Below are positions 35,290-44,577 of a stretch of DNA of 64,000 nt, piece after piece. Made by a program: the position numbers and the translations under genes. The notes beneath the pieces are model-generated. The model did not search any database. It was not told where the DNA came from and worked only from the letters and a program-made list of their open reading frames with translations. The stretch is taken from positions 310,001-374,000 of the forward strand of contig NZ_JAVJSC010000004.1 in NCBI RefSeq assembly GCF_040219635.1, in the 5' to 3' direction. Source of the stretch: Pyruvatibacter sp. (GTDB taxonomy: Bacteria > Pseudomonadota > Alphaproteobacteria > CGMCC-115125). Position 1 is the stretch's first letter. The number at the start of each line of letters is the position of its first letter.

Positions 35290-37152
35290 TTAAACAACCA
35301 CGACATCATTGCCAGGCGGGTCAGTGAACAGTTTGTCCACCATCGCCTTGCGGCGCGACAGGGACACCGACTGATTGATGTACCCCTTGTCGGTCAGTTC
35401 GCCGGCATCGAGTGACGGGGGTTCGGCCAATAAAAGAGCACGGTGTATCTGGGTCGATGAACCCGGATTACGCGAATTATGCGCACGCAAACCTTCGGCG
35501 ATACGCTCCAGCACGCCGGGTGCACGCACGACATCATCCGCAGGCGTATCATCATCCAACCCTGCGGCCTTGCGGCACGCGGCAAGATTGGGAAACCCCA
35601 GAACGCCGACATAAGGCTGGTCGAGCCCGGCAACCAAACAGTCGTTTATGAGGCCGCCACCCGCTTCAACAGCCTGCACGCGCATACGGCCCGCATTGAC
35701 CCAGGTGCCGGACGAAAGTTTGAAGTCTTCAACCACGCGGCCATCAAACACGAGGCCCTGCGCAGGGTCGTTATCGTCCACAAACTTTGCGGCATCTCCG
35801 AGCTTGTAGTAGCCCTCGTCGTCAAAAGCGTCTGCGGTTTTTTCCGGGTTCCTGAAGTAGCCCGGCGTGATGCAGTCGCCTTTGACGCGGACTTCCATCT
35901 TGAGGCCCGCAGGCACCAGTTTTATTTTGACGCCGGGCAGCGGCAGCCCCAGCAGTCCCATGCGCTCAGTCTCCCAGTGAGTGCTTGTGATGGTTGGCGC
36001 GGTCTCGGTTGCACCATAGCCTGACGTAAACAAAATACGCTCGCCGGTGATGCGGATGGCAACCGCCTGCATACGTTCAGCCAGATCCTGATTGAGTGCC
36101 GCCCCGCCATAGCCCATGGAACGAAGCTGCGAGAAAAAGTTCTTTGCCAGCACATCATCACGCTCAAGCTCTTCGATCAGCATGACATAAGCAGCGGGCA
36201 CATTGGTGTATGTGGTAGGCGCTATTTCGCGCAGGTTCTGCACGGTTTCGGCGAACTGCCCGGCAACCGGGCGACCACCATCAATGTAAAGCGTGCCGCC
36301 CGCGGTCAGCAGATTATTCAACACCGCGTTGCCGCCAAACACGTGGTTCCACGGCAACCAGTTGATAAGCGTGGGCGGGGCCTCGTCCGGGTCTGTTTCA
36401 ATCAGCCTGGTGGCCATCACCGAGTTGATGCACATCATGCGATGCGTGGTGATGACCGCTTTGGGCATTCCCGTTGAGCCGGATGTGAACAGATATTTCG
36501 CCACCGTGTCATAGGTCAGCACGTCATAACGCGCCTCAACAGCACCTGTGGGGTCGGTCTTCAGGATGTCATCGTAAGATGTGCTTTGAAATGCGGGTGC
36601 CGGGTTTTGCACGTGGATCAGCGATAAATCCTCCATGTCGAGGGCGCTCATCGCATCCTCAAACATTGCACCGTCCTGCACGAAAATGGCCTGTGGCTCT
36701 ATCAGATCAAAGACATAGCGCAATTTGGCGTAATCAGAGCTGATGAGGCTGTAGCTTGGCGACACCGGCACAGCAGGCGCCCCCGCCAGAATGGCCCCAT
36801 AGGTCATGAGGGCGTGTTCAAGCGAATTGCCGGAAAGGATCATCAGCGGCTTACCCGGACCAACGCCACGGTCGATCAATGCCTGCGCAATGCGGCGCAC
36901 ACGGTCATAGGCCTGGGCGTAGGTGATCTTCTCCCAGTCACCAAACGTCTGGCCCGGTTTGGGGGCTCGGCGTTTGGCAAGCCATACATTATCGGGCGTT
37001 TCAGTTGCCCATTTCTTCAGCGGTTCAATAACGTTGGCCGCCGGGTCGCCCATGGGGTGCGGGTTCTCCAGCACTATGGAGCCGTCCTCTCGACGCTCCA
37101 CGTCCACCCGGGTTTCGACAAAATTGACTTTTCTGAATGGCGGCAGATCCAT
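35290..37152 (-). CDS. Feruloyl-CoA synthase-like acyl-CoA ligase
   Basis: A 620-residue adenylate-forming enzyme. The P-loop-like motif LFTSGSTGMPKAVITTHRMM is near residue 210-230, and VKGDCITPGYFRNPEKTADAF, YYKLGDAAKFVDD and a C-terminal helical domain follow. The overall sequence, including the N-terminal RREDGSIVLENPHPM and the SPSYSLISSDYAKLRYVF block, matches feruloyl/cinnamoyl-CoA ligases of about 620 residues. No feruloyl-CoA hydratase/lyase is nearby, so hydroxycinnamate use is inferred, not shown. GGGGAG stands nine bases before the ATG. The AcuI-like gene is 76 bp upstream on the same strand. Confidence 0.88.
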   Translation of the reverse strand: MDLPPFRKVNFVETRVDVERREDGSIVLENPHPMGDPAANVIEPLKKWATETPDNVWLAKRRAPKPGQTFGDWEKITYAQAYDRVRRIAQALIDRGVGPGKPLMILSGNSLEHALMTYGAILAGAPAVPVSPSYSLISSDYAKLRYVFDLIEPQAIFVQDGAMFEDAMSALDMEDLSLIHVQNPAPAFQSTSYDDILKTDPTGAVEARYDVLTYDTVAKYLFTSGSTGMPKAVITTHRMMCINSVMATRLIETDPDEAPPTLINWLPWNHVFGGNAVLNNLLTAGGTLYIDGGRPVAGQFAETVQNLREIAPTTYTNVPAAYVMLIEELERDDVLAKNFFSQLRSMGYGGAALNQDLAERMQAVAIRITGERILFTSGYGATETAPTITSTHWETERMGLLGLPLPGVKIKLVPAGLKMEVRVKGDCITPGYFRNPEKTADAFDDEGYYKLGDAAKFVDDNDPAQGLVFDGRVVEDFKLSSGTWVNAGRMRVQAVEAGGGLINDCLVAGLDQPYVGVLGFPNLAACRKAAGLDDDTPADDVVRAPGVLERIAEGLRAHNSRNPGSSTQIHRALLLAEPPSLDAGELTDKGYINQSVSLSRRKAMVDKLFTDPPGNDVVVV

Positions 37153-37228
37153 GTCCCGCGCTCCCCTGTTCCCCTGATGCACGCCGGTTCTTTTTAAGTG
37201 ACCGGGCGCGCTATTGGTTCGTGTGCTT

Positions 37229-38221
37229 TTATGCGTTGACGTCCACGACAAGGCGACCGCGAACCGTACCCGCCATAATGTCAGAGGCAGCGCCCACGAC
37301 ATCATCAAGGCCGATTGTTTTTGTCATTGCTTTGAGCTTGTCCAGATCAAGATCGCGCGCCAGGCGGCTCCATGCTTCCTCGCGGATGCCACGCGGGGCC
37401 ATCACGCTGTCGATGCCCGCTAATGTCACGCCGCGCAGGATAAACGGATACACGCTGGACGGCAGGTCAGCGCCGCCTGCCAGCCCGCAGGCTGCCACGG
37501 TGCCGCCATAACAGGTCTGAGCAATCACGTTGGCCAGTGTCACACCACCCACAGCGTCAACAGCACCGGCCCAGCGTTCCTTGCCGATGGGTCGTCCTGG
37601 TTCGGAGAACTCCGCACGGTCGATTACGTCGGCAGCGCCAATGCTTTTGAGGTAGTCAGCTTCCTGTGTCCGCCCGGTAGAGGCGACAGCGCGGTACCCC
37701 AACTTCGCCAGCAGCGCGATGGCCACGGAACCCACACCGCCATTTGCGCCGGTCACCAGGATATCGCCGTCCTTGGGGCCGATGCCGTGTTTCTCAAGCG
37801 CAAGGACACATAGCATGGCCGTATAGCCCGCCGTGCCGATGGCCATGGCGTCGGCGGTCGAAAATGTTTCAGGCAGTTTCACCAGCCACTCGCCCTTGAT
37901 GCGGGCGCGCTGGGCGTAGCCGCCGCTGTGGCTTTCACCCACGCCGTAGCCGTTGAGCACCACCTTGTCGCCGGGCTTCCAGTCATTGTTATCGGAAGCG
38001 GTCACTTCGCCCGCGAAGTCAATGCCCGGCACCATCGGAGATGCCCGCAAAATGGGCGCCGCCCCGGTAATCGCCAGACCGTCTTTATAGTTCACGGTCG
38101 AGTGGGCAACGGCGACGGTTACATCGCCGTCCATCAAGTCCGCATCAGAAATATTGGTGACCTCGACGGTCTGGCCATCATCGGTTTTGGTTGCCACGAG
38201 TGCGCGGAATGTATCGGCCAT
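37229..38221 (-). CDS. Acrylyl-CoA reductase-like MDR oxidoreductase (AcuI/YhdH family)
   Basis: A 330-residue zinc-free medium-chain dehydrogenase/reductase with TGANGGVGSVAIALLAKLGY (cofactor loop, about residues 149-168), VPGIDFAGEV and GTAGYTAML. The sequence is in the YhdH/AcuI group: AcuI reduces acrylyl-CoA to propionyl-CoA using NADPH. Acrylyl-CoA arises from DMSP or acrylate; the neighbouring acyl-CoA ligase might equally be its partner. AGGAGA lies eight bases before the ATG (complement of 38219-38221). Confidence 0.87.
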   Translation of the reverse strand: MADTFRALVATKTDDGQTVEVTNISDADLMDGDVTVAVAHSTVNYKDGLAITGAAPILRASPMVPGIDFAGEVTASDNNDWKPGDKVVLNGYGVGESHSGGYAQRARIKGEWLVKLPETFSTADAMAIGTAGYTAMLCVLALEKHGIGPKDGDILVTGANGGVGSVAIALLAKLGYRAVASTGRTQEADYLKSIGAADVIDRAEFSEPGRPIGKERWAGAVDAVGGVTLANVIAQTCYGGTVAACGLAGGADLPSSVYPFILRGVTLAGIDSVMAPRGIREEAWSRLARDLDLDKLKAMTKTIGLDDVVGAASDIMAGTVRGRLVVDVNA

Positions 38222-38327
38222 GTCTTCGGTCTCCTGAGAGTGGTGTTGCATCTGTTTTTCGGGCGCAACGGGACCCTATCGAGCGCAAGGCGTCAACCCC
38301 GTACACGCGAGGCGCGGCCTGCCGGTG

Positions 38328-40097
38328 CTAGCGCACTGACAGGACCTCCTCCACGGTTCCCTCAACGCTGTGGCGCAGAATATGGTGCTGGTGCCAAAGC
38401 GCATAATACAGCAGCAACCATGCGGCCTGCCCCTCGCGCTTGGCGGGCCGCGTGCCGAGGCCCGCAAACAGCGCACGGACACGGTCAATCTTGCAGAGCT
38501 CGGCCACGCCGGGCTGCATTGCCACCAAAGGTGCAAGCTGCTGGCCGCGCCGCGCAATCCATTCACCCACGGGCACAGTAAAGCCGCGTTTGCGGGCGAA
38601 GGGTTCAGCTTCCGGCAGGTGTTTTGCCAGCCATGCCCGCAACAGATATTTGCCGGTCCGGCCCTTGAGCTTCAAGGCGTCCGGCAAGGCAAACGCGACT
38701 TGTGCCACTGCAGGATCAAGCAGTGGTGTGCGGCCCTCAAGACTGTGGGCCATCAGGCATCGGTCGAGTTTGATGAGCAGATCATTCGGCAGCCAGTCCG
38801 CGCAATCAACGGCCTGGGCGCGCTGTAACCTTGTGTGCCCGCCACCTGCACGGTTCCATGCCGCGGAAATGCCGTCGCGCCAGTCAGGTGTTTCGGTGTG
38901 CAGAAGGTGCAGGCCGTCGAGCGAACCGCGCGCGCGCATGGCGCGTCCGCCAAGCCACGTGGGACGGGTGATGGCGCGGTAGCGGCCATAGCCGGCAAAC
39001 AGTTCGTCTCCCCCCTCCCCGCACAGCACCACTTTTACGTCCTGCGCTGCCACCGCTGCCAGTTTGAATGTGGGGATGATGGCGTAGTCAGCCGTCGGAT
39101 CATCTACGGCAGCAGCCATGGCGGGCAGAAGCGACCAAAAATCATCTTCCGTTACATCAATGCTCACATGGTCGGCACCGGTAGCAGACGCAACACGGGC
39201 TGCGTGCTCGCGCTCGTCCTGAACATGGGTGCCGGAGAAGCCTGCTGTATAGCAGCGCACCGGCTGGTCGTTGAGACGCGCCATGCACGCCAGAATGACT
39301 GAGCTGTCGATGCCACCGGACAAAAACATGCCGTAGGGAACATCAGACCGCTGATGAACGCGCACACTGTCGATCAGTGCGTCCTCCAGCATCACCATGG
39401 CGCGCTCTTCATTCACCGCAACAGGCGCGCCTTTAGGCAGAGCATCGCGCCGATAGCGTTCCAGAATGCGGCCGCGCTCGATCAACAGTGTTTCGCCCGG
39501 CAACACGCGATTGATACCGACAAATGCCGTGCTGCGGCCGGTGGTGAACTGAAGCTGCAGAAGCTGCCCGGCTGCGGATATATCCAGTTTCGGCTCAACA
39601 AGGCCCGTCGCCAGAATGGCCTGCGGCTCCGACGCAAAAACAAACCCGTCGGTTGTTTCTGCATAATACAACGGCTTGATGCCGAAGGGATCACGGGCCA
39701 GCAACAGGCGCTCACCATCCGGGTCATACATCGCGATTGCGTACATGCCGCGCAGGCCATCAGCGAAGCGCATTCCGTCGCGGCGATAGAGCTTGAGCGG
39801 GGTCTCACAGTCTGAGTGGGTGGAGAAGTTTGCTTCGCCAAACTCGCGGCGCAACTCGAGGTAGTTATAAATCTCGCCATTTGCGACGAGAGCCAGTCCT
39901 TCATCGTCAAACAAGGGCTGGTCGCCGGTTTCAAGATCAATGATTGCAAGACGGGTTTGGATCAGCCCGGTGGCCCCGGAGATAAAACTTCCTTCGCCGT
40001 CCGGGCCGCGATGGGCCAGCGCCTGCGACATGGCGTTGAGCGCTGCTGCCGATGGCGACTGCCCGCTTGTTGTCTGCACTCCTGCAATGCCGCACAT
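38328..40097 (-). CDS. Asparagine-synthase-like glutamine amidotransferase in a glycan operon
   Basis: A 589-residue AsnB-type protein with the Ntn glutaminase domain (MCGIAGVQ, nucleophile Cys2; AHRGPDGEG; FANGEIYNYLELR-like segment) followed by an ATP-pyrophosphatase synthetase domain (FLSGGIDSSVI, GEGGDELFAGYGRY). It transfers ammonia from glutamine to an acid group. True asparagine synthase is possible, but it is encoded next to two glycosyltransferase genes, and AsnB-like enzymes in such clusters amidate sugars. Third gene of the minus-strand operon, 60 bp after the GT4 gene. Confidence 0.85.
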   Translation of the reverse strand: MCGIAGVQTTSGQSPSAAALNAMSQALAHRGPDGEGSFISGATGLIQTRLAIIDLETGDQPLFDDEGLALVANGEIYNYLELRREFGEANFSTHSDCETPLKLYRRDGMRFADGLRGMYAIAMYDPDGERLLLARDPFGIKPLYYAETTDGFVFASEPQAILATGLVEPKLDISAAGQLLQLQFTTGRSTAFVGINRVLPGETLLIERGRILERYRRDALPKGAPVAVNEERAMVMLEDALIDSVRVHQRSDVPYGMFLSGGIDSSVILACMARLNDQPVRCYTAGFSGTHVQDEREHAARVASATGADHVSIDVTEDDFWSLLPAMAAAVDDPTADYAIIPTFKLAAVAAQDVKVVLCGEGGDELFAGYGRYRAITRPTWLGGRAMRARGSLDGLHLLHTETPDWRDGISAAWNRAGGGHTRLQRAQAVDCADWLPNDLLIKLDRCLMAHSLEGRTPLLDPAVAQVAFALPDALKLKGRTGKYLLRAWLAKHLPEAEPFARKRGFTVPVGEWIARRGQQLAPLVAMQPGVAELCKIDRVRALFAGLGTRPAKREGQAAWLLLYYALWHQHHILRHSVEGTVEEVLSVR

Positions 40098-40157
40098 ATC
40101 TGGATTTGTCTTTTGATTATTGAGGAGAGTGGTTGTCGAAGAGGGACGCCAGCGTGC

Positions 40158-41189
40158 CTAACGACGCTTTTCTTGTACCTGTGTAAACAGCGAAACGTAA
40201 CGGTCAACACATGCGGATTGTGAAAACTCGGCTTGCGCCCGTGCAGCCCCAGCCACCGCAAGACGCGCAGCAAGCTGCGGGTCATCGCGCAGGCGGGCAA
40301 TGGCTGCGGCCACGGCAGGCGCATTGTCGCGCGGCACCAGCAGCGCATCGTCGCCATCGCGCACCAGCCATTGGGGGCCTGTGGCATTGGCGGTGATGAC
40401 CGGTGTTCCGTGGGCCCAGGCGGCAATAATGACGTTGCCGAAAGGTTCAAACCGCGACGGAAACACACAAATGTCGGCGGTGCGCAGGAGCCTGCCGGGG
40501 TCATCGCGCCACCTCAGCCACTTAACCCGCGAGGCCACCCCCAGATCACGCGCCTGCTGCTTGAGATCTGCCTCCAACGGACCAGCGCCGGCGATCCACA
40601 GATACGCACCCGGCGTTGCGGCCAATGCATCAAGCGTCACGTCAAAGGCCTTGGCGTCGTGCAAACGCCCCATGGCCAGCAGCAGCAATGCGTCGTCGGG
40701 CGTATCAAACATGCTGCGTGGCAGCGCCGGGCGCGGGTCAACCGTGGCGAAATTGGGAATGAAATGCACTGACGATGGGTCAAACCCACCATCGGTCAGG
40801 TAGGTCACAAGATCAGGGGTGTTGCACACATGCGCGTCGAACCCCTGAAACGATTTGAGGTTGTAGTAGCCGCCATGGCGCGCAATACGCGCATAGTCGC
40901 CCTTGGGTGTGGCGCGTGAGGCGCGGCCCATCCACGACAGGATGACATCGGGCTGCATATGGGCCACAGCCGATTTGATGGCCCGCGACGTGGTAAAATC
41001 CAGCCAGCGTTTGAACGGTGCCTGGGTGTGCCCCACATGAGCCTCGTCAAGGAGCGCTTGCCGCGCTCCATTTGGCCGCATCACCGCATGGGTCTGGTGG
41101 CCGGCGGCGTGAAAGGCGATGGCGAGATCAACAAAAAAGCGTTCAGCGCCTCCAACATCACCGCCGGCAATGGTGTGCAGTATCTTCAC
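40158..41189 (-). CDS. GT4-family glycosyltransferase
   Basis: A 343-residue GT-B fold glycosyltransferase of group 1. N-terminal AGGDVGGAERFFVDLA and the C-terminal E-x7-E region (CVFPSRFEPFGNVIIAAWAHGTPVI) are typical of GT4; AMGRLHDAKAFDV supports the nucleotide-sugar site. It transfers a sugar from a nucleotide donor, probably in LPS or exopolysaccharide synthesis. Its start overlaps the stop of the GT9-GT2 gene by four bases (41186-41189), indicating translational coupling. Confidence 0.9.
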   Translation of the reverse strand: MKILHTIAGGDVGGAERFFVDLAIAFHAAGHQTHAVMRPNGARQALLDEAHVGHTQAPFKRWLDFTTSRAIKSAVAHMQPDVILSWMGRASRATPKGDYARIARHGGYYNLKSFQGFDAHVCNTPDLVTYLTDGGFDPSSVHFIPNFATVDPRPALPRSMFDTPDDALLLLAMGRLHDAKAFDVTLDALAATPGAYLWIAGAGPLEADLKQQARDLGVASRVKWLRWRDDPGRLLRTADICVFPSRFEPFGNVIIAAWAHGTPVITANATGPQWLVRDGDDALLVPRDNAPAVAAAIARLRDDPQLAARLAVAGAARAQAEFSQSACVDRYVSLFTQVQEKRR

Positions 41190-42922
41190 GACCCCCCGTC
41201 GCCTTTTTCAAGCGTTGCCTTGAGGTACGAAACGACCGGGTAGAGCCCTGCCAGCACGGCAACCAGAAAACCGTAGCCGCCTTCGCGGTATCCCTTGCGG
41301 CGCACATAGGCTTTGTAGAAGCGCGATGGGATGCGGCGGATATTGCGGCGCAGGGTCTCCGCCTCAGCCTTGCCGCTATGACGCAGGTCCGCCGCGTTGG
41401 CGGTTGTGTAACGATCAAATCGCGCCAGCATATCGGAGATGTTGTCATCCACCAGATGGTCGATGCGGGTGTCGAGCATACCAAGGCGCGGCCCCATTTC
41501 GAGCGACGGATGAACCCGCTGGCGACCCCATTTCTTGGTGCCGCGGGCAAAAAGGCGTGGCGCAGCGCTGGCACCGATATACGCACCCCAACCGTAGCGC
41601 ACTCGGGTTTTGCCCACATAGTTGTCGAACTGCACCAGATAGTGACCGGGGGGCGACGTCAGCGTGACTGCTGATATTTCACGGCCCAGATCAGCGGGCA
41701 CGCGTTCATCAGCATCCACTTCCAAAATCCAGTCGCCGGTGCACGCGTCGATGCCTGCGTTGCGGCGGTCACCTTCAATGGGCCATGCGCCTTCAATGAT
41801 TTTGTCGGCACCCGCTGCAAGTGCCACATCCCTTGATTTATCCGTACACCGATCAAGAACGACCACGCGCTCATCCGCGAACGAAAGCGCGGCAAGGCAT
41901 CCGGCCAGGTTGTGTTCCTCGTTGTGTGCGACTGTAAGAGTCGAAAGGCGCGGGAACGATGGAATACCAGTGGTTGTTGTTTTTGCGTGCAGCGCCCGCG
42001 CAGCCTGCACAGCCTCGTCGACACTCAGGCCGGTCATTTCGCTTTTTGGTGAGCGATAATCGTAGGCAGGATCGGAAATGATTTCCTCAAAGCTGCGCGG
42101 ACCGCGCACGCTTGCACCTTTGGGGCCCCACGGGCCGTAGCGATTTTCAGGGCTGGGGCCGAACAGGCCCAGCGTGGGGAGGCCGACGGCAGCAGCCATA
42201 TGCATGGGGCCTGAATCATTCCCCACATAGAAGTCCGCGCGCTCAAGGCAGGCCGCCGTCAACGGCAGGTCCGTCCTGCCGACAAGATCAATCAGCCTCT
42301 CTGACGGAATGCTGTCGATGACAGGCAGGGCTGCTTCACGCTCGGCTGCCGCCCCAATGAGCATGACGCGGGCACCGGGCAGAATGCCGTCAGGGGCGAT
42401 CAACCGTTCAATAAGAGCGCTGAAACGGTCTGCGGGCCACGCCTTGCCTGCCCAGTTGGCGGTTGGGCCAACAGCCAGCACGGGGGGGCCAGGCGGAACG
42501 AGCTTTGCTGCGCGCACCCGCGCTTCTTCGCCTGTTGCAAGCCGGGGCGCCGGTGCCGGCGTCAGACCCAACACGGTTGCAATATGGGGCACGCGGTGCA
42601 GGCGTGTGTCCTGGCGCAGCACGTGGCGGGCTTTGGCACGCAGTGTGTACGCCAGTAGCGAAGCGCGCAGATCAATCACCATGTCCCAGCGCGTGCCAAC
42701 AGTCTGACGCCACAGGGAAACCCAATGGCCCGCACGTTTTTGCTTCTGCATTTCAATGATGCGGGTGACGCCGGGCTGATCGCGAAACAGGGTTGCCGCC
42801 GCGGGGCCGCACGCAACGGTGATTTGCGCCTGCGGATAGCGGTCGGCCAGCCACGACAAAACACCGCTGGACAGTACAGCATCGCCGATGCGGTTATACG
42901 TGACGAAGAGAATATGCTTCAT
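41186..42922 (-). CDS. Fused GT9 (heptosyltransferase-like) and GT2 glycosyltransferase
   Basis: A 578-residue bifunctional-looking enzyme. Residues 1-313 are GT9-like (ILFVTYNRIGDAVLSSG, GPTANWAGKAWPADRF, GNDSGPMHMAAAVGLP), as in heptosyltransferases of LPS core synthesis. After a Thr-rich linker, residues 326-570 are GT2-like (TLTVAHNEEHNLAGCL, DRCTDKSRD, LEVDADERV with the DxD) and resemble WaaE/KdtX-type transferases. I start at ATG 42922 since the longer frame uses only a TTG. First gene of the operon. Confidence 0.88.
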   Translation of the reverse strand: MKHILFVTYNRIGDAVLSSGVLSWLADRYPQAQITVACGPAAATLFRDQPGVTRIIEMQKQKRAGHWVSLWRQTVGTRWDMVIDLRASLLAYTLRAKARHVLRQDTRLHRVPHIATVLGLTPAPAPRLATGEEARVRAAKLVPPGPPVLAVGPTANWAGKAWPADRFSALIERLIAPDGILPGARVMLIGAAAEREAALPVIDSIPSERLIDLVGRTDLPLTAACLERADFYVGNDSGPMHMAAAVGLPTLGLFGPSPENRYGPWGPKGASVRGPRSFEEIISDPAYDYRSPKSEMTGLSVDEAVQAARALHAKTTTTGIPSFPRLSTLTVAHNEEHNLAGCLAALSFADERVVVLDRCTDKSRDVALAAGADKIIEGAWPIEGDRRNAGIDACTGDWILEVDADERVPADLGREISAVTLTSPPGHYLVQFDNYVGKTRVRYGWGAYIGASAAPRLFARGTKKWGRQRVHPSLEMGPRLGMLDTRIDHLVDDNISDMLARFDRYTTANAADLRHSGKAEAETLRRNIRRIPSRFYKAYVRRKGYREGGYGFLVAVLAGLYPVVSYLKATLEKGDGGS

Positions 42923-43095
42923 CGGGGGCAGGTGGCTCTTGGCTGATGTGGCGGCGCGCAAAAAGTGTTTATCCCTGCCTTATAGGTGCGCGGCACCGTG
43001 AAAGCCAATCCGCTTGTGGGGGCCTGAGCCTTGAAGCCGGGGCTCAAGCACCCCACCCTGTGACAGACCCAGCCCACTCAAGGAATGACCTGCAC

Positions 43096-43974
43096 ATGAC
43101 TGATATGACCCACGCTCATCTGACCGACCGATCCGTCTTGCGGGCGCATGGTGCGGATATGCGCGACCTGCTGCAACGACTGGTAACGGGCAATCTTGAC
43201 GCCGTGGCGCCGGGCCACGCGGTTTATTCGCTATTGCTCACGCCGCAGGGCAAGTTTTTGTTCGACTTCTTCATGGTTACTGACCCCGGCGATGAGACGG
43301 CGGTTTTGATTGACTGTGCAAAAGGGCGGGCGACTGACCTGCGCAAGCGGCTCACCATGTACAAGCTGCGCGCTGATGCCGCTTTTGATGATGTCAGCGC
43401 CGATTATGCTGTGCTTGCTTCATGGGGCGACGGTTCGCCTGATGGGGGCCACGCTGGCTCATTTGTTGATCCACGCACGCCACTGCTTGGCACGCGGGTG
43501 ATTATGCCGGTTGGTGATGTGGACGCTATGCCGTTTGTCGGTCCCGAGGCGTACCGGGCCCACGCTGTGTCTTTGGGCGTACCTGACGGAGCGCTGGATA
43601 TTGGTGCTGACAAGGATTTTCCCATCGAGTGCAATCTTGATCTGCTCAACGGCATTGATTTCAAGAAGGGTTGCTTTGTGGGTCAGGAAGTGGCGTCGCG
43701 CACGCACCGCAAGGGCAAGGCACGAAAGCGGCTGGTTGTTGCAGATGTTGACGGGCCCACGCCTGATGCGGGCAGCGACGTGATGATGGGGGATGCAAAA
43801 GTCGGCAGTGTTGCCGGGTCGGCGGACGCGCAGGTGCTGGCGCTGGTGTTTCTGGATCGCGTTGCAAAAGCGCGAGGCGTTGCCGCGCAGGCAGGTGACG
43901 CCGCGCTGACGCTGAAAGTGCCGCCTTATGCCGCGTTTTCACTTGAGGATAACAGCGAAAGCGAAAACGCATGA
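43096..43974 (+). CDS. ygfZ: YgfZ/GcvT-like folate-binding protein
   Basis: A 292-residue GcvT-fold protein with the YgfZ hallmark KKGCFVGQEV near residue 193, plus FDFFMVTD and PIECNLDLLNGIDF. YgfZ helps assemble or repair iron-sulfur clusters such as that of MiaB, using folate. The ATG at 43096 follows AAGGAA. Lacks the DmdA- or GcvT-style longer C-terminal domain. Overlaps the tag gene by four bases and is transcribed with it. Divergent from the GT9-GT2 gene. Confidence 0.9.
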   Translation: MTDMTHAHLTDRSVLRAHGADMRDLLQRLVTGNLDAVAPGHAVYSLLLTPQGKFLFDFFMVTDPGDETAVLIDCAKGRATDLRKRLTMYKLRADAAFDDVSADYAVLASWGDGSPDGGHAGSFVDPRTPLLGTRVIMPVGDVDAMPFVGPEAYRAHAVSLGVPDGALDIGADKDFPIECNLDLLNGIDFKKGCFVGQEVASRTHRKGKARKRLVVADVDGPTPDAGSDVMMGDAKVGSVAGSADAQVLALVFLDRVAKARGVAAQAGDAALTLKVPPYAAFSLEDNSESENA

Positions 43975-44570
43975 GCCCTACCGGCGCCACAAAGCACGAA
44001 CGCTGTGGCTGGTGCGGCGACGACCCGCTTTACGTGGCATATCATGACGATGAGTGGGGCGTGCCTGAATATGACGACGGGGCACTGTTTGAAAAACTTG
44101 TGCTCGACGGGTTTCAGGCGGGCCTTGCCTGGATCACCATCCTGAAAAAGCGGGACTCATTTCGCGCGGCCTTTGATGGTTTCAAGCCGGAAACAATTGT
44201 CCGCTATGGTGATAAGGATATTGCACGGCTGCTGGGGGACGCAGGCATTGTCCGACACCGCGGCAAGATCGAAGCCACTATCGGCAATGCCAGAGCCTAT
44301 CTGGATATCATGGACAAAGAGCCGAACGGGTTTTCGGGTTACCTGTGGTCTTTCGTGGACGGGAAACCCGTCGTGAGCACGTCGCGCAACTGGAAAGACA
44401 TGCCGGCTGCAACGCCCATGAGCATGGCGCTGTCAAAAGACCTCAAGAAGCGCGGCTTCAAGTTCTGCGGGCCGACAATCGTCTATGCGTTTGCGCAGGC
44501 CGTGGGCATGTTCAACGACCATCAAACGACCTGTGTGCGTCACGCGGAGTGCGCAGCACTTGCGCGCTAG
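43971..44570 (+). CDS. tag: DNA-3-methyladenine glycosylase I
   Basis: A 199-residue Tag. RCGWCGDDPLYVAYHDDEWGVP at the N-terminus (split motif, first Zn cysteine), LVLDGFQAGLAWITILKKR, and C-terminal HQTTCVRHAEC carry the zinc-snap Cys/His residues. It excises 3-methyladenine from alkylated DNA. Starts in the stop of ygfZ (ATGA). Confidence 0.96.
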   Translation: MSPTGATKHERCGWCGDDPLYVAYHDDEWGVPEYDDGALFEKLVLDGFQAGLAWITILKKRDSFRAAFDGFKPETIVRYGDKDIARLLGDAGIVRHRGKIEATIGNARAYLDIMDKEPNGFSGYLWSFVDGKPVVSTSRNWKDMPAATPMSMALSKDLKKRGFKFCGPTIVYAFAQAVGMFNDHQTTCVRHAECAALAR

Positions 44571-44577
44571 CATCACT

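Noticed and set aside
43096..43974. DmdA (DMSP demethylase) for the GcvT-fold gene
   Set aside because: The KKGCFVGQEV motif and length of 292 are YgfZ traits; DmdA is longer and lacks this motif.
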